From Jiangella ureilytica (GTDB lineage: Bacteria; Actinomycetota; Actinomycetes; Jiangellales; Jiangellaceae), in contig NZ_SMKL01000034.1 of NCBI RefSeq assembly GCF_004348545.1, forward strand, positions 1 to 64,000: a DNA stretch of 64,000 nt, in the 5' to 3' direction. This document shows positions 6,353 through 14,893 of this stretch, one piece after another. The notes below the pieces were generated by a model. The model searched no databases and was not told where the DNA came from. It saw only the letters and a program-made list of their open reading frames with translations. The position numbers and the translations under genes are program-made. Within the stretch, counting starts at the first letter, position 1; every line of letters begins with the position of its first letter.

Positions 6353-7780
6353 ATGGACGCCGATACGACGCGTGCCGCCGGCCGCTGGCGGCTCCTCGCC
6401 CTTCTGGGCGTCGCCCAGTTCATGCTGGTGCTGGACGTGACGGTGGTGGCGGTGGCCCTGCCCGACATCGGCACCGATCTCGGCCTCGGCCGCACGGCGC
6501 TGACCTGGGTCGTCTCGGCGTACACGCTGATGTTCGGCGGCCTGCTGCTGCTCGGCGGGCGGTTGGCCGACCTCGTCGGCGCACGCCGCGTCGTGCTCGC
6601 GGGGCTGGCGTTGTTCACGACGGCCTCGCTGGTCAGCGGGGTGGCGTGGAACGCGGAGTCGCTGATCGGCGGCCGGATCAGCCAGGGCGCCGCCGCCGCG
6701 CTGCTCTCCCCTGCCGCACTGTCGATCGTCGCGACGACGTTCCACGGCGCGGAGCGGAACCGGGCGCTCGGCGTGTGGTCCGCGCTGGGTGGCGCCGGCT
6801 CCGCGGCCGGCGTGCTGGTCGGCGGGCTGCTCACGGCCGGGCCGGGCTGGTCGTGGATCTTCTACGTCAATGTGCCGGTCGGCGTGGCGGTGCTCGCACT
6901 GCTGCGGCGGGCACTGCCGGTCCCGGCTCCGGCCGGGCCCGGCCGCACGAGGCGGCCGCGGCTCGACCTGCCGGGCGCCCTGCTGGTGACGGCCGGCACC
7001 GCGGCGTTGATCTACGGCTTGGTCAACGCCGGCGACGACGGCTGGACGGCTTCCTCGACGGTGGCGCCGGTCGCCGCCGCGGCCGTCCTGTACACCGGAT
7101 TCGTCCTGCTGCAGCGGCGGCTGCGGGCGCCGCTGATCGACCCGTGGCTGCTCACCCGGCGGCCGATGCTGGCCGGCGTGTTGCTGATGCTGGTCGCGAC
7201 CGGGCTGCTGATCTCGTCGTTCTTCCTCGGCTCGTTCCTCCTGCAGCACGGGCGCGGGTACGGCGCGCTGACCACCGGCCTGCTGTTCCTGCCGGTGGCG
7301 GTCGCGACGGCGGCCGGTGCGCACGCGGGCGGGCGGGCCGTGGGCCGGCTGGGCCCGCGCCCGGTCGCCACCGTCGCACTGGCCGTGGCCGCCGCCGGGG
7401 CGACCCTCGCCGCCGTCGCGACCACCCTGGCCGACCCGAGCATCGGCACGGCGGCGCTGGTCACCGGCATGGGCGTCACCGCGGCCGGGCTCGGCGCCGG
7501 CTTCGTCACCGCCACCACGAGCGCCCTCGCGCACGTCGACCATCATGACGCCGGGCTGGCATCGGGCATCGTGAGCACGTTCCACGAGTTCGGCGCCGCC
7601 CTCGGTGTGGCCGTCGCCTCGAGCGTCGCCGCCGCGGACCTCGCGCCCGGCGCCGGCGGCACGGATGGGTTCACCGCCGCGTACACCGCCGGTGCCGTCG
7701 CCGCTGCCACCGCCGCCGTCCTGGCGCTGCTCCTGATCCCGGCCGGCCGCCCGGACCACGCCGCGCTTCCGGTGCACTGA
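6353..7780 (+). CDS. 14-TM MFS multidrug exporter (DHA2, EmrB/QacA type)
   Basis: The 475-residue protein carries the DHA2 motif D1 (LDVTVVAVALPDI, residues ~24-36), motif A (GGRLADLVGARRV) and motif C in helix 5 (GAGSAAGVLVGGLLT), and has hydrophobic segments for 14 helices. The family uses the proton gradient to expel drugs or secondary metabolites from the cytoplasm. It is divergent from tetR with two operators between, so expression is probably induced by a ligand of TetR. Its 3' end faces the SARP regulator convergently across 41 bases that include half of a palindromic repeat. Confidence 0.92.
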   Translation: MDADTTRAAGRWRLLALLGVAQFMLVLDVTVVAVALPDIGTDLGLGRTALTWVVSAYTLMFGGLLLLGGRLADLVGARRVVLAGLALFTTASLVSGVAWNAESLIGGRISQGAAAALLSPAALSIVATTFHGAERNRALGVWSALGGAGSAAGVLVGGLLTAGPGWSWIFYVNVPVGVAVLALLRRALPVPAPAGPGRTRRPRLDLPGALLVTAGTAALIYGLVNAGDDGWTASSTVAPVAAAAVLYTGFVLLQRRLRAPLIDPWLLTRRPMLAGVLLMLVATGLLISSFFLGSFLLQHGRGYGALTTGLLFLPVAVATAAGAHAGGRAVGRLGPRPVATVALAVAAAGATLAAVATTLADPSIGTAALVTGMGVTAAGLGAGFVTATTSALAHVDHHDAGLASGIVSTFHEFGAALGVAVASSVAAADLAPGAGGTDGFTAAYTAGAVAAATAAVLALLLIPAGRPDHAALPVH

Positions 7781-7794
7781 CCGCTCCCACCCGC

Positions 7795-7812
7795 GGTCGA
7801 TCGTGGAGAAGG
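7795..7812. repeat. Half copy of the GATCATGG palindrome family
   Basis: GGTCGATCGTGGAGAAGG matches the left arm of copies 1 and 3 (GTCGATCATGGAGAAGG) with one substitution, but no right arm follows before the SARP stop codon at 7822. It is either a truncated element or a diverged one. Confidence 0.4.
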
Positions 7813-7821
7813 CGGGCGGGC

Positions 7822-10683
7822 CTACGGGAGGTTGCGGGCGATGGCGTCGCGGGCCAGCCGCAGCACGGCGGCCCGGCCGGGAACGCCGCCCGGAGGCGCG
7901 TCGGCGGGTGGCGCGCCGGGCGGCCGGGCCAGCGGGGCATCGGGCGCGCGGTCGGCGGCGGCGTCGAGGATCGCCGCCGGGCCGCCGTCGCCGAGCCGGC
8001 GCAGCAGGTCGGCGAGGTTGCGCACCGTCACCCACAGCCGAGTCCAGGTGCCGGTGCGGGCGAGGTAGTCGATCACCTCGCGGTAGCCCTCGAGCGCGTC
8101 GCGCAGGCGGCCGGCGTCGGCGCGGGCGGTCAGCAGGCCGATCGACGCGAGGCCGGCGCCGGCCGTGGCGCCCGACGCCCGGAACCCGGCGATCGCCGCG
8201 GCGTAGTGCTCCTCGGCCCGCTCCCACTCCCCCGCCGCGTTGGCGATCTCCGCCTCGAGGTAGGCCGTGAACGCTCGCGCGCTCGGCGAACCGGCGGCGT
8301 GCGCCATGGGCTTGGCCAGCGCCCTGGCGCGGTCGTCGTCGCCGTCGTACAGGGCGGCCAGGGCGGCGATGCCGTACGCCGTCGCCGGCCAGGGGTCCGA
8401 CGCGGCCGCGGTGAGGGCGTGGCCGACGGCGTCGGCGAACCGGCCGTCCGCGAGCTCGGCCGACGCCAGCGTCGTCAGGCAGCTCCGCGCCGCCCGCGAC
8501 CCGGCCGGCGCCAGCCCGAGCCCGGCCCGGGCCAGCCGCTGTGCCCGCACCCGGTCGCCGGCCTGGTGAGCACCATGGGCGACGACGGCGACGACGTCCG
8601 CACGCGCCGGGTGGGACGCGACGACGAGGTCGGCGGCCAGGTGCTCGGCCCAGGCGCGCAGCTCGGTGATATCGCGCCACGCCGACGCCTCGAACAACCC
8701 GGTGACCAGCGCGGCAGCTGCCTCCATCTCGTCCGGCCGGCGGGCCAGCGCCCACGCGGCCCGCAGGTTCGGCAGCTCGCGGCGCAGGACGGCGTCGGCA
8801 GCCGGCTCGTCCTCGGAGGTGACGGCGGCGTCGATCCAGGCGACCGTGTCGAGCGCCGAGCGCAGCAGTCGCCGGTCCGCCGCCTCCTCCTCGCCGGCGG
8901 CCGCCAGCCGGTCGCGGCCGAACGCGCGCAACGGCTCGGGCAGCCGGTATCGCCGCGGCCGCTCGGGCCCGGCGACCAGCAGCGCCGCGTCATCCAGCCG
9001 GGCGAGCGCGGCGGCCGGGTCGTCGAGCCCGAGGCCGGTCCCGACCCGTTCGGCGGTCGGCAGGTCGACGCCGTCGGGGAACACCGCGAGGTGCCGGAAC
9101 AGCCGCCGCTCGTCGTCGCCGAGCAGAGCGTAGGCCCACTCGACGATGTCGCCGGCCGTCCGCTGCCGCTCGTCCAGCCGAGCCCGCAGCTCGGCCGGCG
9201 CGAACGTGGTCAGCCGGCCGGCCGCCAGCTCGATCGCCAGGGGCACGCCGTCGAGGGCGCGCACGATGTCGGCGACCAGCGGGAGGTCCTCGTCGCCGAC
9301 GGTGCCGAGCCCGGCCCGTCCGCCCCGCGTCGCCCGGTCGAGGAAGAGCGCCACCGACGGCACGGAGCGCACGCCGTCGCCCTCGGCGGGCCCGCCGGGC
9401 GGGACCGGTAGCGGCGCCAGGGGCGCCAGGCACTCCACGTTCACGCCGAGCGGCTCGCGGCTGGTCGCCAGCACCGTCAGCTCCGGGCAGCCGGCCAGCA
9501 GGGTCGCGACGGTGTCGCGGGCGGCGTCGAGCAGGTGCTCGCAGTCGTCGACCACCACCAGCCCCGGCGCGGTCGCGAGCACCGCGACGCACGCGGCCAG
9601 CACGTCGCCGTGCACGACGTCGAGCCCGATCGCGCCGGCCAGCGCGTACGGTACCGCCGCAGGAGACGTGACGGCCGCCAGCGGCAGCAGCGCCACGGCG
9701 CCCGCCCGGTGCGCCACCTCGACGGCCAGCCGGGTCTTCCCCACCCCGCCGGCGCCCACCAGCGTCACCAGCCGCTCGGTCGCGAGCAGCCGCTCGACGG
9801 CGGCCAGCTGCGCCTCGCGGCCGTACAGCGGGCCGGGCGGGCGGGCGGTCACCGGCGGGTCCGCGCCGGGGTGCACCGGATGCTCGGCGACTCGCGTGCG
9901 CCGTTCTCGCGGCGCCCGCCCCGTCAGCGACCCGCCCGCCACGGCCCGCTCGAGGTCGCCCAGCTCCGGCGACGGGTCCAGCCCGGCCTCCTCGGCGAGC
10001 CGGCGGCGGAACGCGCGCCCGGCCGCCAGCGCGTCGGCCCGCCGGCCGGCGGCGGCGAGGGCGCGCACGTGCAGCCGGGCGGCCGGCTCGCGCAGCGGGT
10101 CGGCCGCCAGCAGGTCGCCGGCCAGGACGATCGCCTCGGCTGCGGACGCGGCGTCGCCGGCCGCACCGGCGTCGGCCAGGCACCCGGCCAGCGCCTCGGT
10201 GACGTCGCGACGCAGCAGGTCGAGGCCGGCGGCGGCGCTTGCGAGCGGCTCGACGGCGGCCAGCTCCGCCAGCGCCGGGCCGCGCCACAGCGCCAGCGCG
10301 GTCCGCAGCAGCTCGACGGCGGCGGCCGGCTCGTCGGTGGTGGCGCGGGCCCGGGCCAGCAGGGTGCGGGCGCGGACGTGGTCGAGCTCGCCGTCGGCCA
10401 GCCGCAGCCGGTACCCGTCGTCGAGCGTCTCGAGTCGCGCGGCCGCGGGACCGAGATGTCCGCGCAGCCGAGACAGGTGGTGGTGCAGGGCAGCCCGGCC
10501 GGACTCGGGCGGCTCGTCCGGCCAGAGCACGTCGAGCAGGTGGTCGGCGGTGACGGCGCGGCCCTCGGCCAGCGCGAGGACGGCGAGGACGGCCCGCCGC
10601 TCCGGCCCGGGCACCGCGACGTCGTCGCCGCCGACGGCCAGCCGGACCGGCCCCAGGAGCCGCACCCGCACGGTCGAGTCCAT
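7822..10683 (-). CDS. AfsR/SARP-type regulator: OmpR wing, BTAD and NB-ARC-like ATPase
   Basis: The 953-residue protein has three parts. Residues ~1-95 form an OmpR-like winged helix (VRLLGPVRLAVGG, LAEGRAVTADHLLDVLWPDEPP, LHHHLSRLRGHLG, GYRL). Residues ~95-245 form the BTAD domain. A P-loop ATPase follows, with Walker A GAGGVGKT and Walker B LVVVDDCEHLL, plus the ATSREPLGV sensor motif of the AfsR/LuxR STAND group and a long helical C terminus. Such proteins are ATP-dependent transcriptional activators, commonly of secondary metabolism. No biosynthetic gene cluster is adjacent; its neighbours are an efflux pump and repeats. A GC-rich hairpin covers its translation start. Confidence 0.9.
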   Translation of the reverse strand: MDSTVRVRLLGPVRLAVGGDDVAVPGPERRAVLAVLALAEGRAVTADHLLDVLWPDEPPESGRAALHHHLSRLRGHLGPAAARLETLDDGYRLRLADGELDHVRARTLLARARATTDEPAAAVELLRTALALWRGPALAELAAVEPLASAAAGLDLLRRDVTEALAGCLADAGAAGDAASAAEAIVLAGDLLAADPLREPAARLHVRALAAAGRRADALAAGRAFRRRLAEEAGLDPSPELGDLERAVAGGSLTGRAPRERRTRVAEHPVHPGADPPVTARPPGPLYGREAQLAAVERLLATERLVTLVGAGGVGKTRLAVEVAHRAGAVALLPLAAVTSPAAVPYALAGAIGLDVVHGDVLAACVAVLATAPGLVVVDDCEHLLDAARDTVATLLAGCPELTVLATSREPLGVNVECLAPLAPLPVPPGGPAEGDGVRSVPSVALFLDRATRGGRAGLGTVGDEDLPLVADIVRALDGVPLAIELAAGRLTTFAPAELRARLDERQRTAGDIVEWAYALLGDDERRLFRHLAVFPDGVDLPTAERVGTGLGLDDPAAALARLDDAALLVAGPERPRRYRLPEPLRAFGRDRLAAAGEEEAADRRLLRSALDTVAWIDAAVTSEDEPAADAVLRRELPNLRAAWALARRPDEMEAAAALVTGLFEASAWRDITELRAWAEHLAADLVVASHPARADVVAVVAHGAHQAGDRVRAQRLARAGLGLAPAGSRAARSCLTTLASAELADGRFADAVGHALTAAASDPWPATAYGIAALAALYDGDDDRARALAKPMAHAAGSPSARAFTAYLEAEIANAAGEWERAEEHYAAAIAGFRASGATAGAGLASIGLLTARADAGRLRDALEGYREVIDYLARTGTWTRLWVTVRNLADLLRRLGDGGPAAILDAAADRAPDAPLARPPGAPPADAPPGGVPGRAAVLRLARDAIARNLP

Positions 10684-10689
10684 GACACC

Positions 10690-10720
10690 CCCCGCCCCAG
10701 CATGCCGCTCCGGGGCGGGG
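10690..10720 (-). promoter_or_regulatory. Hairpin overlapping the ribosome-binding site of the SARP gene
   Basis: CCCCGCCCC (10690-10698) pairs perfectly with GGGGCGGGG (10712-10720) around a 13-base loop, seven bases upstream of the ATG at 10683. In the mRNA the 3' arm is the G-rich stretch that would serve as the ribosome-binding site, so the stem should mask translation initiation. The region 10721-10873 holds no gene. Confidence 0.45.
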
Positions 10721-10873
10721 TCCGCCAGGGTCCGGCCGGCGACTACGCGCGGGCGGCGACGAAGTAGGGGCGCCCCCGCGTGTCTCCTGTTGGTCTGGCC
10801 GCCGGCGGTTCACGCGTGGCGTGGCGACCGGTCCGGCTGGAGTCCGGCCCGCCGGTCGCTGGCGCCGGACCCC

Positions 10874-10915
10874 GTGATCATCGGCGGTCACTGGCGGCCC
10901 GGCGCCAGCGATCAC
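10874..10915. repeat. Hairpin preceding palindromic element copy 3
   Basis: GTGATC (10874-10879) pairs with GATCAC (10910-10915), and the inner CTGGCG (10891-10896) pairs with CGCCAG (10903-10908). It abuts copy 3 of the GATCATGG family and shares its GATCA end motif, so the two look like a tandem pair of related hairpins. Confidence 0.5.
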
Positions 10916-10916
10916 C

Positions 10917-10977
10917 GTTGATCACGGAGAAGGAAGGGTCACCAGAGCTCCGGAAGCCGCTCTTCGCCATGATCAAC
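10917..10977. repeat. Imperfect palindromic element, copy 3 (GATCATGG family)
   Basis: The left arm GTTGATCACGG-A-GAAG pairs with the right arm CTTC-G-CCATGATCAAC at 10962-10977, with a single mismatch in the GATCAYGG block plus the same central A/G mismatch as in copy 1. The spacer (10933-10961) differs in sequence from copy 1. It lies in a 655-base gene-free interval between the SARP start and the xth stop. Confidence 0.6.
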
Positions 10978-10983
10978 AGTGCG

Positions 10984-11117
10984 TGGCCGGCGCGAACCCC
11001 GCCACAGCCGAACCGGTCGCCGACACCACCCACGAAGCCGTCAGCGGCCAGCGCGACCCAAGGCACGGCGGGCTGGGCCGGGGCCTTTCTGCGGACGAGG
11101 CCCTGGTGCTGTGGAAG
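10984..11117. repeat. Dispersed ~135-bp repeat, copy A
   Basis: The stretch shares with 36540-36675 an ordered series of blocks: TGGCCGGCG, AACC, CCGA-ACACCAC, CAGCGGCCAGCG, GCAC-GCGGGC, GCCGGG and GGCCCTGGTGCTGTG. Overall similarity is moderate, with small insertions between blocks. Neither copy keeps a common reading frame, so this is a non-coding dispersed element rather than a gene family. It starts seven bases after palindromic copy 3. Confidence 0.55.
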
Positions 11118-11338
11118 GTGAGGGCGGCGGCGCGGGTCACGTCAAGCGCCCCACCACAGCAGCGACCCGGCCCTAAGGCGCGCGGGCTCGAGGCGCGCCG
11201 CCGCGCCCGCGAGGTCGATCATGTCGGTCCCCCTCGCCCGTGACCACGACCTTCCGCGGGTCCTACACGTCCACGAACTGGGCACCACCACGCCGGACCC
11301 ATACGAGGACAGCCGGAACGCGGCGAGAGTCGGCAGCG
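11118..11338. other. Gene-free interval downstream of xth
   Basis: Nothing convincing is encoded here. The minus strand has two tiny overlapping ORFs (one beginning MGPAWWCPVRGRV, the other MIDLAGAAARLEP) without ribosome-binding sites or known relatives. CCACCACAGCAG at ~11150 is complementary to the CTGGTGCTGTGG end of the dispersed repeat and may form the 3' hairpin of the xth transcript. Confidence 0.4.
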
Positions 11339-12202
11339 CTACTTCGACTGCGGCAGCTTGACCGAGCCGCGGCGCGGAGCGCCGGCCGACGGCGGCGGGA
11401 CGACGGGGCCGATGTCGCCGTCGGGGGCCTCGTCGAGGTCGACGATGACCGGGGCGTGGTCGCTGGGGCCGGTGCCCTTGCGCGCGTGCCGGTCGACCCA
11501 CGCGGCGGCCACCCGCCCGGCCACCGCGGAGCTGGCCAGCACGAGGTCGATGCGCATGCCGAGGTCCTTGTGGAACATGCCGGCGCGGTAGTCCCAGTAC
11601 GTGAACACCCGCTCGGACGGCCAGCGGTCGCGGACGACGTCGTGCAGGCCGGCGGACTGCAGGTCGGCCAGCGCGGCCCGCTCGGGCGGGGTGACGTGGG
11701 TCTGCCCGATGTAGGCGTCGGGGTCGAAGACGTCGGCGTCGGCGGGGGCGATGTTCATGTCGCCGCAGACCATGACGGAGTCGGGCCCGGCCTCGACCTG
11801 GGCGCGCAGGGCCGCGAGCCATTGCAGCTTGTAGGCGTAGTGCTCGGAGTCGGGCTCGCGGCCGTTGGGCACGTAGACCGAGTGCACCCGCACGCCCCCG
11901 CAGGTGGCCGAGACGGCCCGCGCCTCCTGGTGCGGGAACCCCGGCCCGCCCGGCAGCCCGGTGACGACGTCGTCGAGACCGACCCGCGAGAACAGCGCGA
12001 CGCCGTTCCAGCGCGCCTCGCCGTGGTAGGCCGCCTGGTAGCCGCGCTTCTCGAGCTCGGCGCCCAGCAGCCCCTCGATGGCGTCGTCGGCGAGCTTGGT
12101 CTCCTGCAGGCAGACGACGTCGGGGCGGCGCTGGTCGAGCCAGGGCAGCAGCCGGGGCATGCGCTGCTTGACGGAGTTGACGTTCCACGTGGCGACTCTC
12201 AC
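11339..12202 (-). CDS. xth: Exodeoxyribonuclease III / AP endonuclease
   Basis: The 287-residue enzyme belongs to the exonuclease-endonuclease-phosphatase fold. Visible motifs are the N-terminal ATWNVNSV, LQETKL (the metal-binding Glu), YVPNGR, GDMNIAP (catalytic Asp and Asn), DLGMRIDLVLAS and the C-terminal SDHAPV with the catalytic His. It cleaves at abasic sites and removes 3' blocking groups in base excision repair in the cytoplasm. The GTG at 12202 gives the canonical start MRVATWNVNSV; an in-frame GTG at 12232 is possible. The C-terminal ~30 residues are low-complexity and specific to this lineage. Confidence 0.93.
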   Translation of the reverse strand: MRVATWNVNSVKQRMPRLLPWLDQRRPDVVCLQETKLADDAIEGLLGAELEKRGYQAAYHGEARWNGVALFSRVGLDDVVTGLPGGPGFPHQEARAVSATCGGVRVHSVYVPNGREPDSEHYAYKLQWLAALRAQVEAGPDSVMVCGDMNIAPADADVFDPDAYIGQTHVTPPERAALADLQSAGLHDVVRDRWPSERVFTYWDYRAGMFHKDLGMRIDLVLASSAVAGRVAAAWVDRHARKGTGPSDHAPVIVDLDEAPDGDIGPVVPPPSAGAPRRGSVKLPQSK

Positions 12203-12373
12203 CGCACCTACCGTAGCCGCGTCCGCTGACACCGGCGAAGACGGTGCGCAGGGTCGTCGTCCTCACCGACCTCCAGCAGGCCGTGCACATCGAGCTCGAT
12301 CGCGACGCCGAGCCCGCGTGCGAGCCGGAAGGGCGCTACACGGCGGCCGAGTGACCGACGGGCGGCGACGGCG

Positions 12374-13018
12374 TCAGCGGTGCTGCAGGGCGAGCCGCAG
12401 CCCGAAGCCGACCAGCACGACCCCCGTCACCCGGTCGGCCACGCGCGCGAAGCGCGAGCGCCCGAGGGTGCGCGCCATGAATCCGGCCCCGGCGATGACG
12501 AACGCGAACCAGGCCATTCCGATGAGGTTGTGCACGACCGCGAGCAGAATGCCCATCAGCAGCGGCGAGGTGCCCTCGGGAATGAACTGCGGAATGGTCG
12601 CGACATAGAACACCCCGATCTTCGGATTGAGAATGTTCGTCCCGAGTCCGGTGAGCCACGAGACCCACAGCGACCCGCGCTCGGGCACATCCGCCGCCTC
12701 CAACGGGTCGTCGGAGGCAGGCCGCCGCCGCAGGCTCGTCCACAACAGGTGCGCGCCGAGCCCGACCAGGTATACCGCGCCGGCGAGCGTGAGCAGCCGG
12801 TACGCCGTCTCGGACGCGACCAGCAGCGCCGACGCCCCGACCGCGGCGGCGACGCCCCAGGCCAGGCAGCCGGCGCCGACGCCCAGCGCGGCGGCGACGG
12901 CGTGCCCGCGGCCCCGGCTGACGGCGGCGCGGAGCACCAGGGCGGTGTCGAGCCCGGGAATGACGGTGAGGAGGGCGGCTACGACGGAGAACGAGAGCAG
13001 CGCCTGTCCGATGGTCAC
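12374..13018 (-). CDS. LysE/RhtB family amino-acid exporter
   Basis: The 214-residue membrane protein has six hydrophobic segments. Its LysE-family N-terminal motif is LLTVIPGLDTALVLRAAVSRGRGHAVAAALGVGAG, where the usual PGP-N is PGLD, and the central motif is LTNILNPK (here GLGTNILNPKIGVFY). The family exports basic or neutral amino acids and homoserine-like compounds; the actual substrate cannot be read off. The gene is divergent from the small Cys-rich gene at 13172, and a GAACA-N4-TGTTC palindrome lies between them, the same core as the TetR operators at 6282 and 6320. Confidence 0.88.
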   Translation of the reverse strand: MTIGQALLSFSVVAALLTVIPGLDTALVLRAAVSRGRGHAVAAALGVGAGCLAWGVAAAVGASALLVASETAYRLLTLAGAVYLVGLGAHLLWTSLRRRPASDDPLEAADVPERGSLWVSWLTGLGTNILNPKIGVFYVATIPQFIPEGTSPLLMGILLAVVHNLIGMAWFAFVIAGAGFMARTLGRSRFARVADRVTGVVLVGFGLRLALQHR

Positions 13019-13086
13019 GGACCAGCCTAACCCGGGGCGAATCCACCACCAGCGACCGGCGCGATCTTACTCGCCGTCACAACGAC

Positions 13087-13100
13087 GAACAAGACTGTTC
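13087..13100. promoter_or_regulatory. GAACA-N4-TGTTC palindrome between lysE-like and Cys-rich genes
   Basis: A perfect 5-4-5 inverted repeat has the same core as the two TetR operators near 6.3 kb. It lies 19 bases before a TACGGT -10-like hexamer (13119-13124) facing the gene at 13172. It could be an additional site of the TetR protein encoded at 5650-6264. The LexA consensus has a shorter spacer (GAAC-N4-GTTC), so it does not fit. Confidence 0.4.
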
Positions 13101-13171
13101 ATGATCGATTGTTTCGGCTACGGTCCGAATCGGTGCTGCAGCATTCCCGAACCCAGAGAATCGAGGCCGCC

Positions 13172-13396
13172 ATGAACCACCAGGCCCCTCTCCAGCACAT
13201 CGCGACGTTCTGCGGCAATTGCGACTGCGGTTGCCCGGACCTCTTCCTGGACCAGAACGCTCCCCCGGAGCGCAGAGTCGTCATCACCGACGACTTCGGC
13301 CAGCGCGTGCAGATGAGCCTGGCGCAGTTCCGCACCATCGTCGAGTCGGCCAAGGAGGGCCGGCTCGACGAGGTGCTGCGGCCGGCCAACGCCTGA
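13172..13396 (+). CDS. Small conserved Cys-rich protein (CGNCDCGCP motif), unknown function
   Basis: The 74-residue protein starts at ATG 13172 behind GAGG. An N-terminal cluster of four cysteines (CGNCDCGCP, residues ~14-22) is followed by an acidic stretch, APPERRVVITDDFGQRVQMS, and a helix QFRTIVESAKEG. I recall similar short proteins with this cysteine cluster and the RRVV-TDDFGQR motif across actinobacteria, without a described function. Four closely spaced cysteines suggest metal or Fe-S binding. The gene lies between lysE and pyk. A longer in-frame start at 13109 lacks a ribosome-binding site and overlaps the promoter. Confidence 0.75.
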   Translation: MNHQAPLQHIATFCGNCDCGCPDLFLDQNAPPERRVVITDDFGQRVQMSLAQFRTIVESAKEGRLDEVLRPANA

Positions 13397-13426
13397 ACGT
13401 CGGCCGGCCGCACCCTCGGCGAAGCG

Positions 13427-14866
13427 TCAGTGGTACGCCGGCGCGACCTTGCCGACGGCGTCGCCGATGCGGTGCACCCGCATGGCGTTGGTCGAGCCGG
13501 GGATGCCGGGAGGCGAGCCCGCCACGATGATGACGAGGTCGCCGCGGCGGCAGCGCTCCTGCTCGAGCAGCATGCGGTCGACCTGCTTGACCATCTCGTC
13601 GGTGTGGTCGACGTGCTCGGCGGTGAACGCCTCGATGCCCCACGACAGCGCCAGCTGGTGCCGGGTGGCGCTCAGCGGGCTGAACGCCAGCAGCGGGATG
13701 TCGGGACGCAGCCGGGCCATCCGGCGGGCGGAGTCGCCGCTCTGGGTGAACGCGACCAGGTACTTCGCGCCCAGCAGGGCACCGGTCTCGACCGCGGCCT
13801 TGGTGATGGCGCCGCCCTTGGTGCGCGGCTGCGTGCCCAGCGGCGGGATGCGCTCGAGGCCGTGCTCCTCGACCGTCTCGACGATCTTCGCCATGGTGGT
13901 GACGGTCTCGATGGGATAGGCCCCGACGCTGGTCTCGCCGGACAGCATGACGGCGTCGGCGCCGTCGAGGACGGCGTTGGCGACGTCGGAGGTCTCGGCG
14001 CGGGTGGGCCGTGGGTTGGTGATCATGGAGTCGAGCATCTGGGTGGCGACGATGACCGGCTTGGCCCGGCGCCGGCACAGCTCGACGGCGCGTTTCTGCA
14101 CCAGCGGGACGTCCCACAGGGGCAGCTCGACGCCGAGGTCGCCGCGGGCGACCATGACGCCGTCGAACGCGTCGACGATCTCGGCGAGGTTCTCGACCGC
14201 CTGCGGCTTCTCGACCTTGGCGATGACCGGCAGCCGGACGCCCTCTTCGGCCATGATGCGGTGGACGTCGTCGACGTCGGCGGCGGACCGGACGAACGAC
14301 AGCGCGATCATGTCGGCGCCGATGCGCAGCCCCCACCGCAGGTCTTCGATGTCCTTCTCGGACAGCGCCGGCACGCTGACGGCGGTGCCGGGCAGGTTGA
14401 GGCCCTTGTGGTTGGAGACCTTGCCGCCGATGACGACCGTGGTGACGACGTCGGTGTCGGTGACCTCGGTGACCTCGAGCGCCAGGCGGCCGTCGTCGAT
14501 CAGCACGGAGTCGCCCGCCGTCACGTCGCCGGGCAGGCCCTTGTACGTGGTGGACGCACGCTCGGCCGTGCCCTCGACGTCGTCGACGGTGATGGTGAAG
14601 GTCTGGCCGACCTCGAGCTCCGCCGAACCGCCGGCGAACTCGCCCAGCCGGATCTTCGGGCCCTGGAGGTCGACGAGGACGCCCACGTTGCGCTCAGCCT
14701 CGGTGGCCGCCTTGCGCACCCTGAGGTACCGCTCCTCGTGTTCCGCGTGGCTCCCGTGACTGAGGTTGAACCGCGCGACGTCCATGCCGACGTCGATCAG
14801 TTCCCGCAGCCGCTCCGGCGAGTCGGTCGCTGGACCAAGAGTGCAAACAATCTTCGCTCTACGCAC
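13427..14866 (-). CDS. pyk: Pyruvate kinase
   Basis: The 479-residue enzyme converts phosphoenolpyruvate and ADP to pyruvate and ATP, the last step of glycolysis. Clear motifs are the N-terminal RRAKIVCTLGPATDSPE, FNLSHG, VDLQGPKIRLG, the active-site signature VIAKVEKPQAVENL (Lys and Glu ligands), MVARGDLGVELP, ATQMLDSMI and LSGETSVGAYP. The start at GTG 14866 gives the standard actinobacterial N terminus MRRAKIV; an in-frame GTG at 14878 would add four residues. It follows gltD at 28 bases on the same strand and may be read from the gltBD transcript or its own promoter. Confidence 0.96.
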   Translation of the reverse strand: MRRAKIVCTLGPATDSPERLRELIDVGMDVARFNLSHGSHAEHEERYLRVRKAATEAERNVGVLVDLQGPKIRLGEFAGGSAELEVGQTFTITVDDVEGTAERASTTYKGLPGDVTAGDSVLIDDGRLALEVTEVTDTDVVTTVVIGGKVSNHKGLNLPGTAVSVPALSEKDIEDLRWGLRIGADMIALSFVRSAADVDDVHRIMAEEGVRLPVIAKVEKPQAVENLAEIVDAFDGVMVARGDLGVELPLWDVPLVQKRAVELCRRRAKPVIVATQMLDSMITNPRPTRAETSDVANAVLDGADAVMLSGETSVGAYPIETVTTMAKIVETVEEHGLERIPPLGTQPRTKGGAITKAAVETGALLGAKYLVAFTQSGDSARRMARLRPDIPLLAFSPLSATRHQLALSWGIEAFTAEHVDHTDEMVKQVDRMLLEQERCRRGDLVIIVAGSPPGIPGSTNAMRVHRIGDAVGKVAPAYH

Positions 14867-14893
14867 GTCCGCCAACACTAGTCGTCATCGGGC

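Noticed and set aside
11150-11310. Short minus-strand ORFs with Trp-Trp codons (MGPAWWCPV..) suggesting a tryptophan leader
   Set aside because: No tryptophan gene follows; the next gene on that strand is the SARP regulator ~600 bases away and no attenuator stem is evident.
12244-12354. 36-codon plus-strand ORF starting GTG 12244 (VRRVVVLTDLQQAVHIE..)
   Set aside because: Its composition looks protein-like and it might be a remnant, but there is no ribosome-binding site, relative or context to support it.
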